Below, one piece after another: positions 1 to 8,150 of a DNA stretch of 36,370 bases (its first letter is position 1; every line of letters begins with the position of its first letter). The stretch covers positions 1-36,370 of the forward strand of contig JAFSUH010000183.1 in NCBI GenBank assembly GCA_017445365.1. Reading direction: 5' to 3'. Under the pieces are notes generated by a model. That model worked only from the letters and a program-made list of their open reading frames with translations. It had not been told where the DNA came from and made no database searches. The translations under genes and the position numbers were made by a program. The stretch comes from Kiritimatiellia bacterium. GTDB lineage: Bacteria; Verrucomicrobiota; Kiritimatiellia; CAIQIC01; Lenti-01.

Positions 1-823
1 CGACCGCGCCCCCTTCTTCCGCAAGCAAACGCGCCTCGCGTTCGGCCCACGGGCGGATGCGCCCGATGGCGGTTTCCGGGTCCCACGGAAGCGAGAGGTC
101 GCTGAGCACCAGCGCGAACAATCCCGCGAGGACGGGCGTCGGCACCCCCGGGAACCGGCCGTCCTGCGCGCAGAGGAGGGCCATCACTTCGCTGCGGATT
201 TCCCAGCGCGAGCGCTCGAGCGCCAACCCCTGCGGCAGGGTCCGCCGGAACACCTCGCGCGCGGCGCGCCAGTTGCGCGAACTGCGGTAGCCGTACGCAT
301 CCGCCCCCTCCGGCGGCACCTCGCGCGCGATGGCGAGGATGTCCGGGCGCACGCGCTGCCACGTTTTCTCCGCCCAGACGGCGACGACCGCCTCGCGCAC
401 GTCGTTCCACGCCGCCTGCAGCTGCCGGGCGCCGTGGACGCCCTTGAGGGCCGCGCGCACGCGCTTTTCGCCGTCGCGGAGGAGCGCCTTCGTCTCCCGG
501 TCGCAATCGCCGCGGGTCTCCTGGTAGATCAGGAACCGCGCGAGGGCGCGCAAGGCCTTCCGCCAGCCGTCGCCGTCCCCGCCGTCGGCGGGAAGGGAGT
601 CGGGGCGGCGCGGGGAAAGGAGCGACCAGAGGGCGAGGACGGGGGCGGCCCAGGCGGCGAGGGCGACGGCCGCGGCGGGGGCGAACAGCGCGGGGCGGGC
701 CTGCCGGACGTGCCAAAGCAGGAGGAGGCCCGTGGCGGCGGCGAGCAGGCCCCACCAGAGGAAGAGGCCGCGCATTTCGTACACGGCGGCGCGCAGCGGG
801 CTGCGGTAACGGATTCGGCTCAT
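1..823 (-). CDS. Hypothetical membrane-anchored protein, 3' end beyond window
   Basis: An uninterrupted frame of 274 codons runs from an ATG at 823 off the left edge of the window, so the C-terminus is missing. The N-terminus has two hydrophobic segments, about residues 19-37 and 45-68, separated by a short Arg/Pro turn. This looks like a membrane hairpin, followed by a soluble Arg/Ala-rich region that should lie on the cytoplasmic side. I recognise no family motif. An ATG at 840 is followed within a few codons by a stop in another frame, so 823 is the better start. A promoter-like pair lies 41-69 bases upstream. The gene is divergent from the CotH-type gene. It is probably a real gene because the frame has the codon pattern of its GC-rich neighbours, but its function is unknown. 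Confidence 0.7.
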   Translation of the reverse strand, partial: MSRIRYRSPLRAAVYEMRGLFLWWGLLAAATGLLLLWHVRQARPALFAPAAAVALAAWAAPVLALWSLLSPRRPDSLPADGGDGDGWRKALRALARFLIYQETRGDCDRETKALLRDGEKRVRAALKGVHGARQLQAAWNDVREAVVAVWAEKTWQRVRPDILAIAREVPPEGADAYGYRSSRNWRAAREVFRRTLPQGLALERSRWEIRSEVMALLCAQDGRFPGVPTPVLAGLFALVLSDLSLPWDPETAIGRIRPWAEREARLLAEEGGAV

Positions 824-863
824 GGATTCGCCTCGGGCATGGGGTTTCCTTGGGGAGGAGGCG

Positions 864-892
864 ACTCTACACGATTCGCGGGGTTTGGCAAA
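864..892 (-). promoter_or_regulatory. Candidate promoter of the partial membrane protein
   Basis: On the minus strand TTTGCC (887-892) and TAGAGT (864-869) are separated by 17 bases, 41 bases ahead of the start codon at 823. The -10 resembles those in front of several other genes here (TAGAGT, TAGACT, TAGGAT). It is assigned from sequence similarity only. Confidence 0.4.
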
Positions 893-937
893 GGGCCGGG
901 GGCCCGTTTTCCGCGGCACCCGCCGCGCCTCCGGCCG

Positions 938-988
938 TTTTGCCAATGCTTGGCAAAACCGGGCCGTTTTTGCCGAACATTGGCAAAA
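938..988. repeat. Paired intergenic palindromes, family TTTTGCC..GGCAAAA
   Basis: Two adjacent palindromes: TTTTGCCAA-TGC-TTGGCAAAA at 938-958 and TTTTGCC-gaacatt-GGCAAAA at 968-988, separated by a short GC linker. Related pairs occur at 7582-7631 and 25973-26024, and a double pair at 28730-28855. This copy lies between divergent promoters. It could form RNA hairpins or bind a dimeric protein; neither is shown. Confidence 0.8.
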
Positions 989-994
989 TGCGGC

Positions 995-1024
995 TTGGAG
1001 GCGGCGGGGGGAAAACGCTAGGAT
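995..1024 (+). promoter_or_regulatory. Candidate promoter of the CotH-domain gene
   Basis: TTGGAG (995-1000) and TAGGAT (1019-1024) are 18 bases apart and lie 47 bases ahead of the proposed GTG start at 1071. A GGAAAGGA Shine-Dalgarno follows at 1057-1064. Confidence 0.4.
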
Positions 1025-1070
1025 GCTTCCGTTCCCCTCCCCTTCCTCCCCTCTCCGGAAAGGATTCCCC

Positions 1071-4000
1071 GTGAAAGCCAAATGCTTCCCCCTCCCCGCG
1101 CTGCTCGTTTCCTGCGCCCTGTCCGCTTGGGCGCTTCCGTCCGAACCCGTGTTCGACCCGCCGGCCGGCGTCTATCCCGACGCGGGCGAAAGCATTTCGG
1201 TGGCGATTGCCGCGGAAGACGGCTGCACCATCTGGTACACGACCGACGGGTCGCGGCCCGTTGCCACGAACGCCGCGGGGGAGGCGGTGCGGAGCGCGAC
1301 GGCGCGCGAATGCACCGGGGCGGTGGCCCTCGCCAACGGCCGCGAAACCGGCGAAAACGCGACGAGCCTCATCATGTCGGGCGAAAACGAAAACGACCCC
1401 TACGACCCGTGGTACGCGCCCGCGGAGCCGCCCCGGACGATTCCCGTCCTCCGCGCGGCGGCGGTGGACGCGGAGGGGAACGTTTCGCCCGTCGCCTCCG
1501 CGAGCTACCTTTTGGGCGACATGGCGACGCGCTACGGCAAGACGCCGGTCGTTTCGATTTCGACGGAACGGAGCGACCTGTGGGCGACGGACGCGGCGGA
1601 GGGCTACGGCATCTACCGCTATCCCCTGGCGGCGAACAAGAGCAAGGTTCCCGGCGCGTACGTCGAGTTCTTCGAAAACGGCGCGCGGCAGTTCGCCCGC
1701 TGGATCGAGTTGCGCGTGCAGGGAACGAGCACCCTCAAGCGGCCGAAGAAGTCGCTGCGCCTGACCGGGGCGAAGGGCTACGCCCCCGTCAAGATCAAGA
1801 AATCGCCGTTTTCCTACCAGTTCTTCCCCGGCAAGGATTGCACCGATTTCTCCTGCGTGGTCCTGCGCATGGGCGGCAACGACTGGAACCAGGGCATCGT
1901 CCGCGACATGCTTTCGCAGGCAATCAACAAGCACGGCATCGTGGACGTGCAGTACGGCAACGCATGCATCGTCTTCCTGAACGGCGTCTACTGGGGCATC
2001 AACGAAATCCGCGAGCGCTGGGAGCCGGGGTACTTCAAGTACCAGCACGGCCTCGAAGAGGAGGAGTTCTCGCTCCTGGAATACGGCGGCGGCGAGCAAT
2101 ACCCGCAAGTGGACCAGGGGCTGGGCGAGGACGACCCGCCCCGGACCAACCGGCCGTACGCGGACTTCTGGGCCATCCTCCGCACCATCGAGGAGGAATA
2201 CGGCGACGACCTTTCCCGGGAGGAGGCCTGGGAGTGGTTCACCAACCGCGTGAACCCCGCGAGCGTCATCCAGCACTTCGGCGCCTCCCTCTTCGCGGGC
2301 AACGGCGACTGGCCGCAGAACAACCAGCGCTTCTGGCGGGCGTGGGACACGGGCATCGACCCGGCGCGCGACCCGCTCTGCGACGGCCGCTGGAACTGGA
2401 CCTTCCACGACTGCGACTTCTCCTTCACGCTCCCCTTCCCCTACGTCAAGGACTTCGAGACGGGCACCTTCGCGGCCTTCGACCCGTACACGTTCATCTA
2501 TTACGACGAAAGCGTCGGCACCGTCGGAACCTTTTTCGAGGACGCCGCGCGCGTCTTCAAGGCGCCCGTGGGGAGCAACGAGGAGTTCCGCAACCGCTAC
2601 TTCGCGTTCGTCCATCTCTCGCTGGCGACCGCGTGGCGGCACGACGTCACCTCCGCCGTTCTCCAACAGTGCGCCGACCTCTTCCGCGAAGCGGGCATGG
2701 ACGAAAACGGCGCGCGCTGGCGCCAGCCGCAGACCGCGGCCGACTGGGAGAAGAACATCGCGGCGATCGACCGGTACCTCGCCGCGCGCCCCGAAGCCTT
2801 CGCGTGGCAGACGCGCCGCCGCTACGGCTTGGGGCCGTTGCGCGATCTGGTCCTTGACATCGAAGGCGACGGCGCCATCGAAGCGGGCACGTTGACGCTC
2901 GATGCGGCCGGTTCGACGCCCGGCGTCTCCTTCCCGCTGGACGTGGCCATCCCCAACGACGTCGCGGTCGAACTCACCGCCGTCCCCGCGAAGGGCGCCT
3001 CGTTCGTCGGGTGGTACGAAACGACCGCGAACCTCCCGGCGGCGGAGGCGGAAGCGACCGCGGAAGACTTCGCGGCGAACTACGCGAGCGCGTCCTATCC
3101 GCAAGATTCGCTGGGGACCGGTTGGGGAAGCTGGCTCGTCGAAACCAACGGCGCATACGCCGGGACGTGGACGGGGGAGAGCCAATACGCGCCCATCCAC
3201 CTGCGAAGCGAAAACGGCGCGTCGTTCGGCCTGTACGCCAACGGCGAAGGCACCGTTTCCGTCCGCCGCGAACTGGCCGGCGGCACCGTTCTCGCGGTCG
3301 GCGAAACGATGTCCGTGGATGTCGGCTTCGGCGTCGCGGGCGAGCCGGGCGCGGGCGTCGCCTTCGTTTCCGCGGACGACGCGTCGCGGCCCGTCGAGCT
3401 CATCCTCGCCTCCGGCGGGGCCGAAGGCGAGTGCTACCGGTTGCTGGTGAACGGGACCGCGTTCACCTTGGACAACTTCCCGCACGTCGTGGGCATGCCG
3501 ATCCGCCTCGCCCTGACGCGCACCGCGGAAAGCGCATACGTCCTCCGGCTGATCCGCGGCGGCGAAACCTTCGCCACGGCGGTCGCCATCCCGGAGGAAA
3601 TCACCGGCATCCGGCTGTACAAGAACGCCTACGGCGACGCCTCCGATTGGTGGAACCTCTGGTTCGACCGCCTGCGCGTCGCGCCCGACACCTTTGCCGA
3701 CGGCGCGGAACTCCTCGCAAGCGAAATGGGCGAAACGGTGTTTTTCGAGGACGGCAGCGCCATCGACAACTGGACCGCCGACCACGACGCCTCGTCCGGC
3801 GGCGCGGCGGGCAGCTGGCAGAACACCGAAAAGCTCTGCAACATCGGCTTGCCGAGCCTCGGACTTTGGGCCAACAACGGCGCGACCGCGAAGCTCCGCC
3901 GCCGGTTCGGGTTCGCGCTTTCGACAAATTGCGTTCTTTCCGTCGATTTCCAGAACAACGCGATTTCGGAAGAAAACGCGGCCGCGGGCATCAACTTCCT

Positions 4001-6047
4001 GACCGCGGACGGCGAGTCGTTCACCTTCATCGCCGCGCAGGGCGAAAGCAACTACCTCTGCGTCGTGGACGGAACCCCGATCGACACCGGCGTCCCCGTC
4101 CGTTCGACGGGCGTGCGCCTCGCCGCGACGGTGACGGGAGAGAACGCGATTTCGCTTGACATTTCGGGAACCGTCCTCGCGCTCGCCGCCGACGGCGCCA
4201 TCACGGGGCTCGAAGTCTTCAACGCGAGTTGCGGCAACGGCCCGCCCTGCAACGTGTACGCGAACCGCGTGTGGGTGACCAAGCCCGCCGGTTCGCCGGA
4301 CGTCACGCCGATCGACGACCCCGACCCGCTTCCCGTCGAGGACGTGGACCCGGCATCGGAAGACGGCACGCCCGCGTTCTACGAAGAGGGCGACGGCATG
4401 CTCAACTGGTCGTTCGCCGGATACGACGGCGTTTCCTCCGGGTACTGGATCGACCGGGCCGGCGACAGCGCGCCGGGGCTTTTCACCAACGCGCTCGGCC
4501 TCTGGGCCAACAGCGGCGCCGAAGTCACCGTCACGCGCGATTTCGCCTCCGCGGCCGGCGTCAACGCGGCAAGCGGCGTCGTCGTCCGTTTCTCCTTCGA
4601 AAACGGCGCCATCTCCGAGGAAGGCGGCGAAGTCGGCTGGGAACTCCTGAAAGTGGAGCACCGCCGGACGGGCGTCGTCACCCGGGTCGTCGGCGGCGCC
4701 TCGCTCGCGCACGGGGCCGCCAACTACGTCTGGACCGACGGGACGCCGCTCGCCGCCGCTTCCACGGGCGGCGCGCAGCACGTCCGCATCGCCTTCACGA
4801 CCCCCACCAACGCGGTCGTCTCCTTCCTCGGAACCACGCAGGAAGTTTCCTTCGCCGCGGAACCGGAGGCCATCCGCGTCTTCAACCGCTCCGCCGGTTC
4901 GGGAAGCGCCTGCAACGTCTTCGTCAACCACTTGGCCGTCTGGACGGGCGTCGATTCCGCCTCCGACGGCGGCGGCGACGGCGACGGAACCACCGTCTTC
5001 TCCGCGGACGGGAGCGACATCGTCAATTGGGATTGCTCCGGCAACCAGGACGACACCTCCGGATACGGAGCGGAAGCCAGCGCCCTCTTCGACGGGGCGG
5101 AGACGATGTATTTCTACGCCAATTCCGGCGAAACCTCTTCCGGCGTGCGCACGTTGCCCGCCGAAGCGGCCTTCGACGACGGGTGGACCTTCTCCTTCGC
5201 CTTTGCACACGGCGCCATCGCCAACGACGACGCCTCGGTCGGCTGGGCCTTGCAGGACGCGGACGGGGGGGAATTGGTCTATTTCCTCGCTTCTCCGCAG
5301 CAAGACGCGTATGTCCTCGGCGGTTCCGCCGCGACGGTGACGGCTTCGGGGGGAAGCGTGTCCGTTTCCGCCGGCGCCGTCCACCGCGTTTCGCTCGCCT
5401 TTTCCGCTTCCGGCGCATTTACGATTTCGCTTGACGGAACGGAATTGGCCGGCGTGGCGTCGTCCGCCGCCGTCCGCCGCCTGCGTTTCTGGAACTGCAA
5501 CGCGGGCGCGGACGTCAACCTCCTGGTCAACGACCTGCTCGTCACCCGCCCCGCCGCCTCCGCCTCTTCCGCGCGCGCCACCGCCCGAACGGCGGCGAAG
5601 GCGGCGCCGCGGGGGTTGACGGAAACGCTGCTTTCGACGGAGCGAACCATCACGGTGACCGCGACAACCGCCCGTTCGCTCGTCGCCCGCTTCACGGAAG
5701 CGGAAGGAAGCGTCTACGAAACCTGGGCGGCGGAACACGGCGTCGAGCCGTGGGGAACGAACGCCGCCACGGGCGTGGCGTACGCGGAGGAGTACCTCCG
5801 GGAAACCCAGGCGGCGGAGGTCTCGCAAAGCGCCGCGGGCGGGCGGTACGCGGTGCACATCCAAGGCGCCGACGGCATCGCCCTCGCAACCGAGGTCAAC
5901 GACGAACTGACGGACCCCGACGGCTGGCGCGCCCCGGCGGAGGGGGAACTCGTGGAGACGGAAGAAGGAAGCGGCGTCTACGACGTTTTCCCGACGAACG
6001 CCGCCGGCACCCTCTTCATCCGCCTCAAGCTCTCCCCGGCGGAATAG
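1071..6047 (+). CDS. Secreted CotH-kinase-domain surface protein with four nested beta-sandwich repeats
   Basis: A 1,658-residue exported protein. I chose the GTG at 1071 because GGAAAGGA lies 6 bases upstream and the first 21 residues form a typical signal peptide ending SAWA. The open frame extends upstream to 822 without coding character. Domains in order are a chitobiase/Fn3-like segment (about 25-60, with IWYTTDGSRP) and a CotH kinase-like domain (about 155-560), which has RVQGTSTLKRPKKS near 215 and a metal-ligand-like WTFHDCDFSF near 445. Half of an InlB-type repeat follows (VELTAVPAKGASFVGW, about 630-655). Four beta-sandwich repeats of about 200 residues begin near 672, 894, 1107 and 1313. 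The second half of the InlB-type repeat (TITVTATTARSLVARF, about 1520-1543) and a short tail end the protein. CotH homologues phosphorylate spore-coat proteins in Bacillus, but here the role is probably at the cell surface and the substrate is unknown. A strong terminator follows. Confidence 0.85.
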   Translation: MKAKCFPLPALLVSCALSAWALPSEPVFDPPAGVYPDAGESISVAIAAEDGCTIWYTTDGSRPVATNAAGEAVRSATARECTGAVALANGRETGENATSLIMSGENENDPYDPWYAPAEPPRTIPVLRAAAVDAEGNVSPVASASYLLGDMATRYGKTPVVSISTERSDLWATDAAEGYGIYRYPLAANKSKVPGAYVEFFENGARQFARWIELRVQGTSTLKRPKKSLRLTGAKGYAPVKIKKSPFSYQFFPGKDCTDFSCVVLRMGGNDWNQGIVRDMLSQAINKHGIVDVQYGNACIVFLNGVYWGINEIRERWEPGYFKYQHGLEEEEFSLLEYGGGEQYPQVDQGLGEDDPPRTNRPYADFWAILRTIEEEYGDDLSREEAWEWFTNRVNPASVIQHFGASLFAGNGDWPQNNQRFWRAWDTGIDPARDPLCDGRWNWTFHDCDFSFTLPFPYVKDFETGTFAAFDPYTFIYYDESVGTVGTFFEDAARVFKAPVGSNEEFRNRYFAFVHLSLATAWRHDVTSAVLQQCADLFREAGMDENGARWRQPQTAADWEKNIAAIDRYLAARPEAFAWQTRRRYGLGPLRDLVLDIEGDGAIEAGTLTLDAAGSTPGVSFPLDVAIPNDVAVELTAVPAKGASFVGWYETTANLPAAEAEATAEDFAANYASASYPQDSLGTGWGSWLVETNGAYAGTWTGESQYAPIHLRSENGASFGLYANGEGTVSVRRELAGGTVLAVGETMSVDVGFGVAGEPGAGVAFVSADDASRPVELILASGGAEGECYRLLVNGTAFTLDNFPHVVGMPIRLALTRTAESAYVLRLIRGGETFATAVAIPEEITGIRLYKNAYGDASDWWNLWFDRLRVAPDTFADGAELLASEMGETVFFEDGSAIDNWTADHDASSGGAAGSWQNTEKLCNIGLPSLGLWANNGATAKLRRRFGFALSTNCVLSVDFQNNAISEENAAAGINFLTADGESFTFIAAQGESNYLCVVDGTPIDTGVPVRSTGVRLAATVTGENAISLDISGTVLALAADGAITGLEVFNASCGNGPPCNVYANRVWVTKPAGSPDVTPIDDPDPLPVEDVDPASEDGTPAFYEEGDGMLNWSFAGYDGVSSGYWIDRAGDSAPGLFTNALGLWANSGAEVTVTRDFASAAGVNAASGVVVRFSFENGAISEEGGEVGWELLKVEHRRTGVVTRVVGGASLAHGAANYVWTDGTPLAAASTGGAQHVRIAFTTPTNAVVSFLGTTQEVSFAAEPEAIRVFNRSAGSGSACNVFVNHLAVWTGVDSASDGGGDGDGTTVFSADGSDIVNWDCSGNQDDTSGYGAEASALFDGAETMYFYANSGETSSGVRTLPAEAAFDDGWTFSFAFAHGAIANDDASVGWALQDADGGELVYFLASPQQDAYVLGGSAATVTASGGSVSVSAGAVHRVSLAFSASGAFTISLDGTELAGVASSAAVRRLRFWNCNAGADVNLLVNDLLVTRPAASASSARATARTAAKAAPRGLTETLLSTERTITVTATTARSLVARFTEAEGSVYETWAAEHGVEPWGTNAATGVAYAEEYLRETQAAEVSQSAAGGRYAVHIQGADGIALATEVNDELTDPDGWRAPAEGELVETEEGSGVYDVFPTNAAGTLFIRLKLSPAE

Positions 6048-6069
6048 CGCCGGCCGAGCCGGTCTCCCG

Positions 6070-6099
6070 GGCCCCGCGCGCCTCCGCGCGGGGCCTTTT
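6070..6099 (+). terminator. Rho-independent terminator after the CotH-domain gene
   Basis: A perfect 11-bp GC stem (6070-6080 with 6085-6095), a CCTC loop and four T's at 6096-6099, 23 bases after the stop codon. Confidence 0.85.
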
Positions 6100-6164
6100 C
6101 CATGGCCCGGCATCGGCAAAATGCAAAACGGCGCGGCGATTGCCGCGCTGGCGGGCGGAGCGGA

Positions 6165-6194
6165 TTGACTTTTCCCTTCCGGCACGGGCAAACT
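6165..6194 (+). promoter_or_regulatory. Candidate promoter of the alcohol dehydrogenase gene
   Basis: TTGACT (6165-6170) and CAAACT (6189-6194) are 18 bases apart, 61 bases ahead of the start codon. The -35 is good and the -10 is weak. Confidence 0.35.
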
Positions 6195-6255
6195 GCCCGC
6201 ATCCATCCCCCGCGGGCGGAAGCCCGCGGCAAACCCGCAACCCCAAGGAGTCCAC

Positions 6256-7416
6256 ATGGCATACCGCATCAACCTCAACGGCATTTCCTTCCACGGCAAG
6301 GGCGCCATCGCCGAAATCCCCGCCCTTCTCAAGGCCGGCGGCTTCAAGAAAGTCTTCGTCGCCACCGACCCCGGACTTCTCGCCATCGGCACGACGGCGA
6401 AGGTGACCGACCTCCTCAAGGCCGCGAAAATCAAGTTCGACCTTTTCAGCGACATCAAGCCCAACCCGACCATCGAAAACGTCAAGGCGGGCGTCAAGGC
6501 GTTCAAGGCGTCGAAGGCGGATTGCATCGTGGCGATCGGCGGCGGCTCCGCGATGGACACGGCGAAAGCCGTCGGCATCATCGCCACCAACCCCAAGTTC
6601 TCCGACGTGCGCTCCCTCGAAGGCCTTTCGCCCACGAAGAAGCCCGCGGTCTTCACCATCGCCGTCCCCACCACCTCCGGCACCGCGGCGGAAGTGACCA
6701 TCAACTACGTCATCACCGACCGCGCGAAAGACCGCAAGTTCGTCTGCGTGGACCCGCACGACATCCCGCAGATCGCCGTTGTCGATTCCGGCATGATGCT
6801 TTCGATGCCCGACAAGCTCGCCGCCGCGACCGGCATGGACGCTTTGACGCACGCCATCGAAGGCTACGTCACGCGCGCCGCCAACGACATGACCGACATG
6901 TTCCACTTGAAGGCCATCGAGCTGATTGCCGCGAACCTCCGCCAATCCGTCAACGGCAAGGGCGCGAAAAAGGAAGCGGCCCGCGAGAAGATGGCCCTCG
7001 CCCAGTACATCGCGGGCATGGGGTTCTCCAACGTCGGCCTCGGCATCGCCCACTCCATGGCGCATCCGCTCTCCGCGTTCTACGACACGCCGCACGGCGT
7101 CGCCTGCGCGATTCTCCTCCCGCCCGTCATGAAGTTCAACGCCCCCGCCACGGCCAGGCGCTACATCGACATCGCCCGCGCCATGGGCGTCAAGGGCGCC
7201 GACGCGATGCCCCTGGCGAAGGCCCGCAAGGCCGCCTGCGAGGCGGTGGCGAAGCTCGGAGCCGACGTCGGCATCCCGCCGGACTTGAAGGGCATCGTGC
7301 AGGCGAAGGACATCCCCTTCCTCGCGCATTCGGCTTACGTCGATGCGTGCCGTCCCGGCAACCCGCGCGACGTCACCGAAGAGGAAATCGCAAAGCTCTA
7401 CAAGTCCTTGATCTGA
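6256..7416 (+). CDS. Iron-containing alcohol dehydrogenase (FucO/DhaT-like)
   Basis: A 386-residue cytosolic NAD(P)-dependent oxidoreductase of the group III (iron-activated) alcohol dehydrogenase family, the usual length. Family members interconvert short alcohols or diols and the corresponding aldehydes. The GGGS nucleotide-binding motif is at 95-98. The four metal ligands align with those of FucO as D195 and H199 (in TGMDALTHAIEGY), H266 (in IAHSMAHP) and H280 (in YDTPHG). The start is supported by AAGGAG at 6244-6249. The gene stands alone between two strong terminators, so the context does not reveal its substrate. Lactaldehyde, propanediol or butanol oxidoreductase are all possible, and I give no symbol for that reason. 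Confidence 0.95.
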   Translation: MAYRINLNGISFHGKGAIAEIPALLKAGGFKKVFVATDPGLLAIGTTAKVTDLLKAAKIKFDLFSDIKPNPTIENVKAGVKAFKASKADCIVAIGGGSAMDTAKAVGIIATNPKFSDVRSLEGLSPTKKPAVFTIAVPTTSGTAAEVTINYVITDRAKDRKFVCVDPHDIPQIAVVDSGMMLSMPDKLAAATGMDALTHAIEGYVTRAANDMTDMFHLKAIELIAANLRQSVNGKGAKKEAAREKMALAQYIAGMGFSNVGLGIAHSMAHPLSAFYDTPHGVACAILLPPVMKFNAPATARRYIDIARAMGVKGADAMPLAKARKAACEAVAKLGADVGIPPDLKGIVQAKDIPFLAHSAYVDACRPGNPRDVTEEEIAKLYKSLI

Positions 7417-7436
7417 TTTCCCTTCGCCCCTCTCCC

Positions 7437-7464
7437 GGCGCGCGGCCTTGCCACGCGCCTTTTT
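7437..7464 (+). terminator. Rho-independent terminator after the alcohol dehydrogenase gene
   Basis: Stem GGCGCG-c-GGC pairs with GCC-a-CGCGCC (7437-7446 with 7450-7459) around a CTT loop and is followed by five T's at 7460-7464. Confidence 0.85.
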
Positions 7465-7581
7465 CGTTGTCCGCGCCGGTGCGCCGGTGGCACGTCGCTG
7501 GCGGCGCTTCCGCTTCGAAGGCGTTTTTCCGATGTCTGGCACGATTCAAAGGCGGGGCGGGACGGGGACCCCGGCGGGCCG

Positions 7582-7631
7582 TTTGCCAATGTTTGGCAAA
7601 TTCGGCCCGTTTTTGCCAAACGTTGGCAAAA
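7582..7631. repeat. Paired intergenic palindromes, family TTTTGCC..GGCAAAA
   Basis: TTTGCCAA-tgt-TTGGCAAA at 7582-7600 and TTTTGCCAA-acg-TTGGCAAAA-like at 7610-7631, with the same short GC linker arrangement as the copy at 938-988. It lies between the convergent alcohol dehydrogenase and vsr genes and overlaps the vsr terminator by a few bases. Confidence 0.85.
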
Positions 7632-7648
7632 CGCCTTCCGGGCGTTTT
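7628..7648 (-). terminator. Terminator immediately after vsr, probably bidirectional
   Basis: AAAACGCC (7628-7635), a 5-base loop and GGCGTTTT (7641-7648) form an 8-bp stem directly next to the vsr stop codon. A/T runs flank both sides, so it may act in both directions. It would end the minus-strand defence transcript. Confidence 0.65.
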
Positions 7649-8119
7649 TCAATTCCCGGCCTTGGCCGCGAACCGGCGGAGGCGGGCGTCCAGCCATTCC
7701 AGCGTTTTGTCCCGCCGCTTGCCTTCGAGCCCGCAGGTCCAAAGCACCACGACGCCCCACCCTTCCTCCCGCCAAAGCGCCTCGTGCCGTTCGTCCCGCC
7801 GCACGTTCGCGCGGAACTTCGCGTTCCAGAACGCCCGATTCGTTTCCGGCGTCGTCGCTTGGGGGCAGAAGGCCGTCCAGACGAGCTTCCGCCCGTCCCA
7901 CTCCCAGCCGTGCCGGTGCCAGAAGCACCCGCGGATTTCGATCAAGGTACGCGCCCGCGGCACCACGATGTCCGGCCGCCCCGTGAAGCGCCGGTCGCAG
8001 GTACGGAACCGCCACCCCCTCGCGTGCAGGAACTTCCGCACGAGCAGCTCCGGCTTCGTGTCCCGCGACCGGATCGCCGCCATCATCCGGCTCCTCGTCT
8101 CCCGGCTCACCGTGTCCAT
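7649..8119 (-). CDS. vsr: Very short patch repair (Vsr) endonuclease
   Basis: A 156-residue protein of normal length for the family. Vsr nicks next to T:G mismatches that arise when 5-methylcytosine deaminates, and it usually accompanies a C5-cytosine methyltransferase; one is encoded at 15509-16543. The N-terminus matches the family (TRSRMMAAIRSRDTKPE). Other family motifs are GRPDIVVP with the catalytic Asp at D50, GCFWHRH (64-70) and KFRANVRRD. The position equivalent to His64 of the E. coli enzyme is Arg63, and Glu61 stands two residues before it, giving a D50...E61-x-R63 arrangement closer to a general PD-(D/E)xK nuclease. The first 46 bases of the gene region are duplicated at 9484-9529, on the other side of an ATPase gene, so vsr once followed the DUF2357 gene directly. 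The gene is last in the island and is followed by a terminator. Confidence 0.93.
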   Translation of the reverse strand: MDTVSRETRSRMMAAIRSRDTKPELLVRKFLHARGWRFRTCDRRFTGRPDIVVPRARTLIEIRGCFWHRHGWEWDGRKLVWTAFCPQATTPETNRAFWNAKFRANVRRDERHEALWREEGWGVVVLWTCGLEGKRRDKTLEWLDARLRRFAAKAGN

Positions 8120-8121
8120 GG
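8076..8121. repeat. 46-bp direct repeat, copy within intact vsr
   Basis: It covers the vsr start codon and the first 14-15 codons. It is identical except for one base to 9484-9529, and the two copies bracket the ATPase gene at 8151-9362. Confidence 0.9.
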
Positions 8122-8150
8122 GTTCTTGTCCGGGTTCCGCCCGCGCCCGT

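Noticed and set aside
867-6704. Very long open frame (1,945 codons) on the minus strand
   Set aside because: It is antisense to the CotH-domain and alcohol dehydrogenase genes, translates to Arg/Gly/Val-rich sequence without domains, and results from the high GC content at third codon positions.
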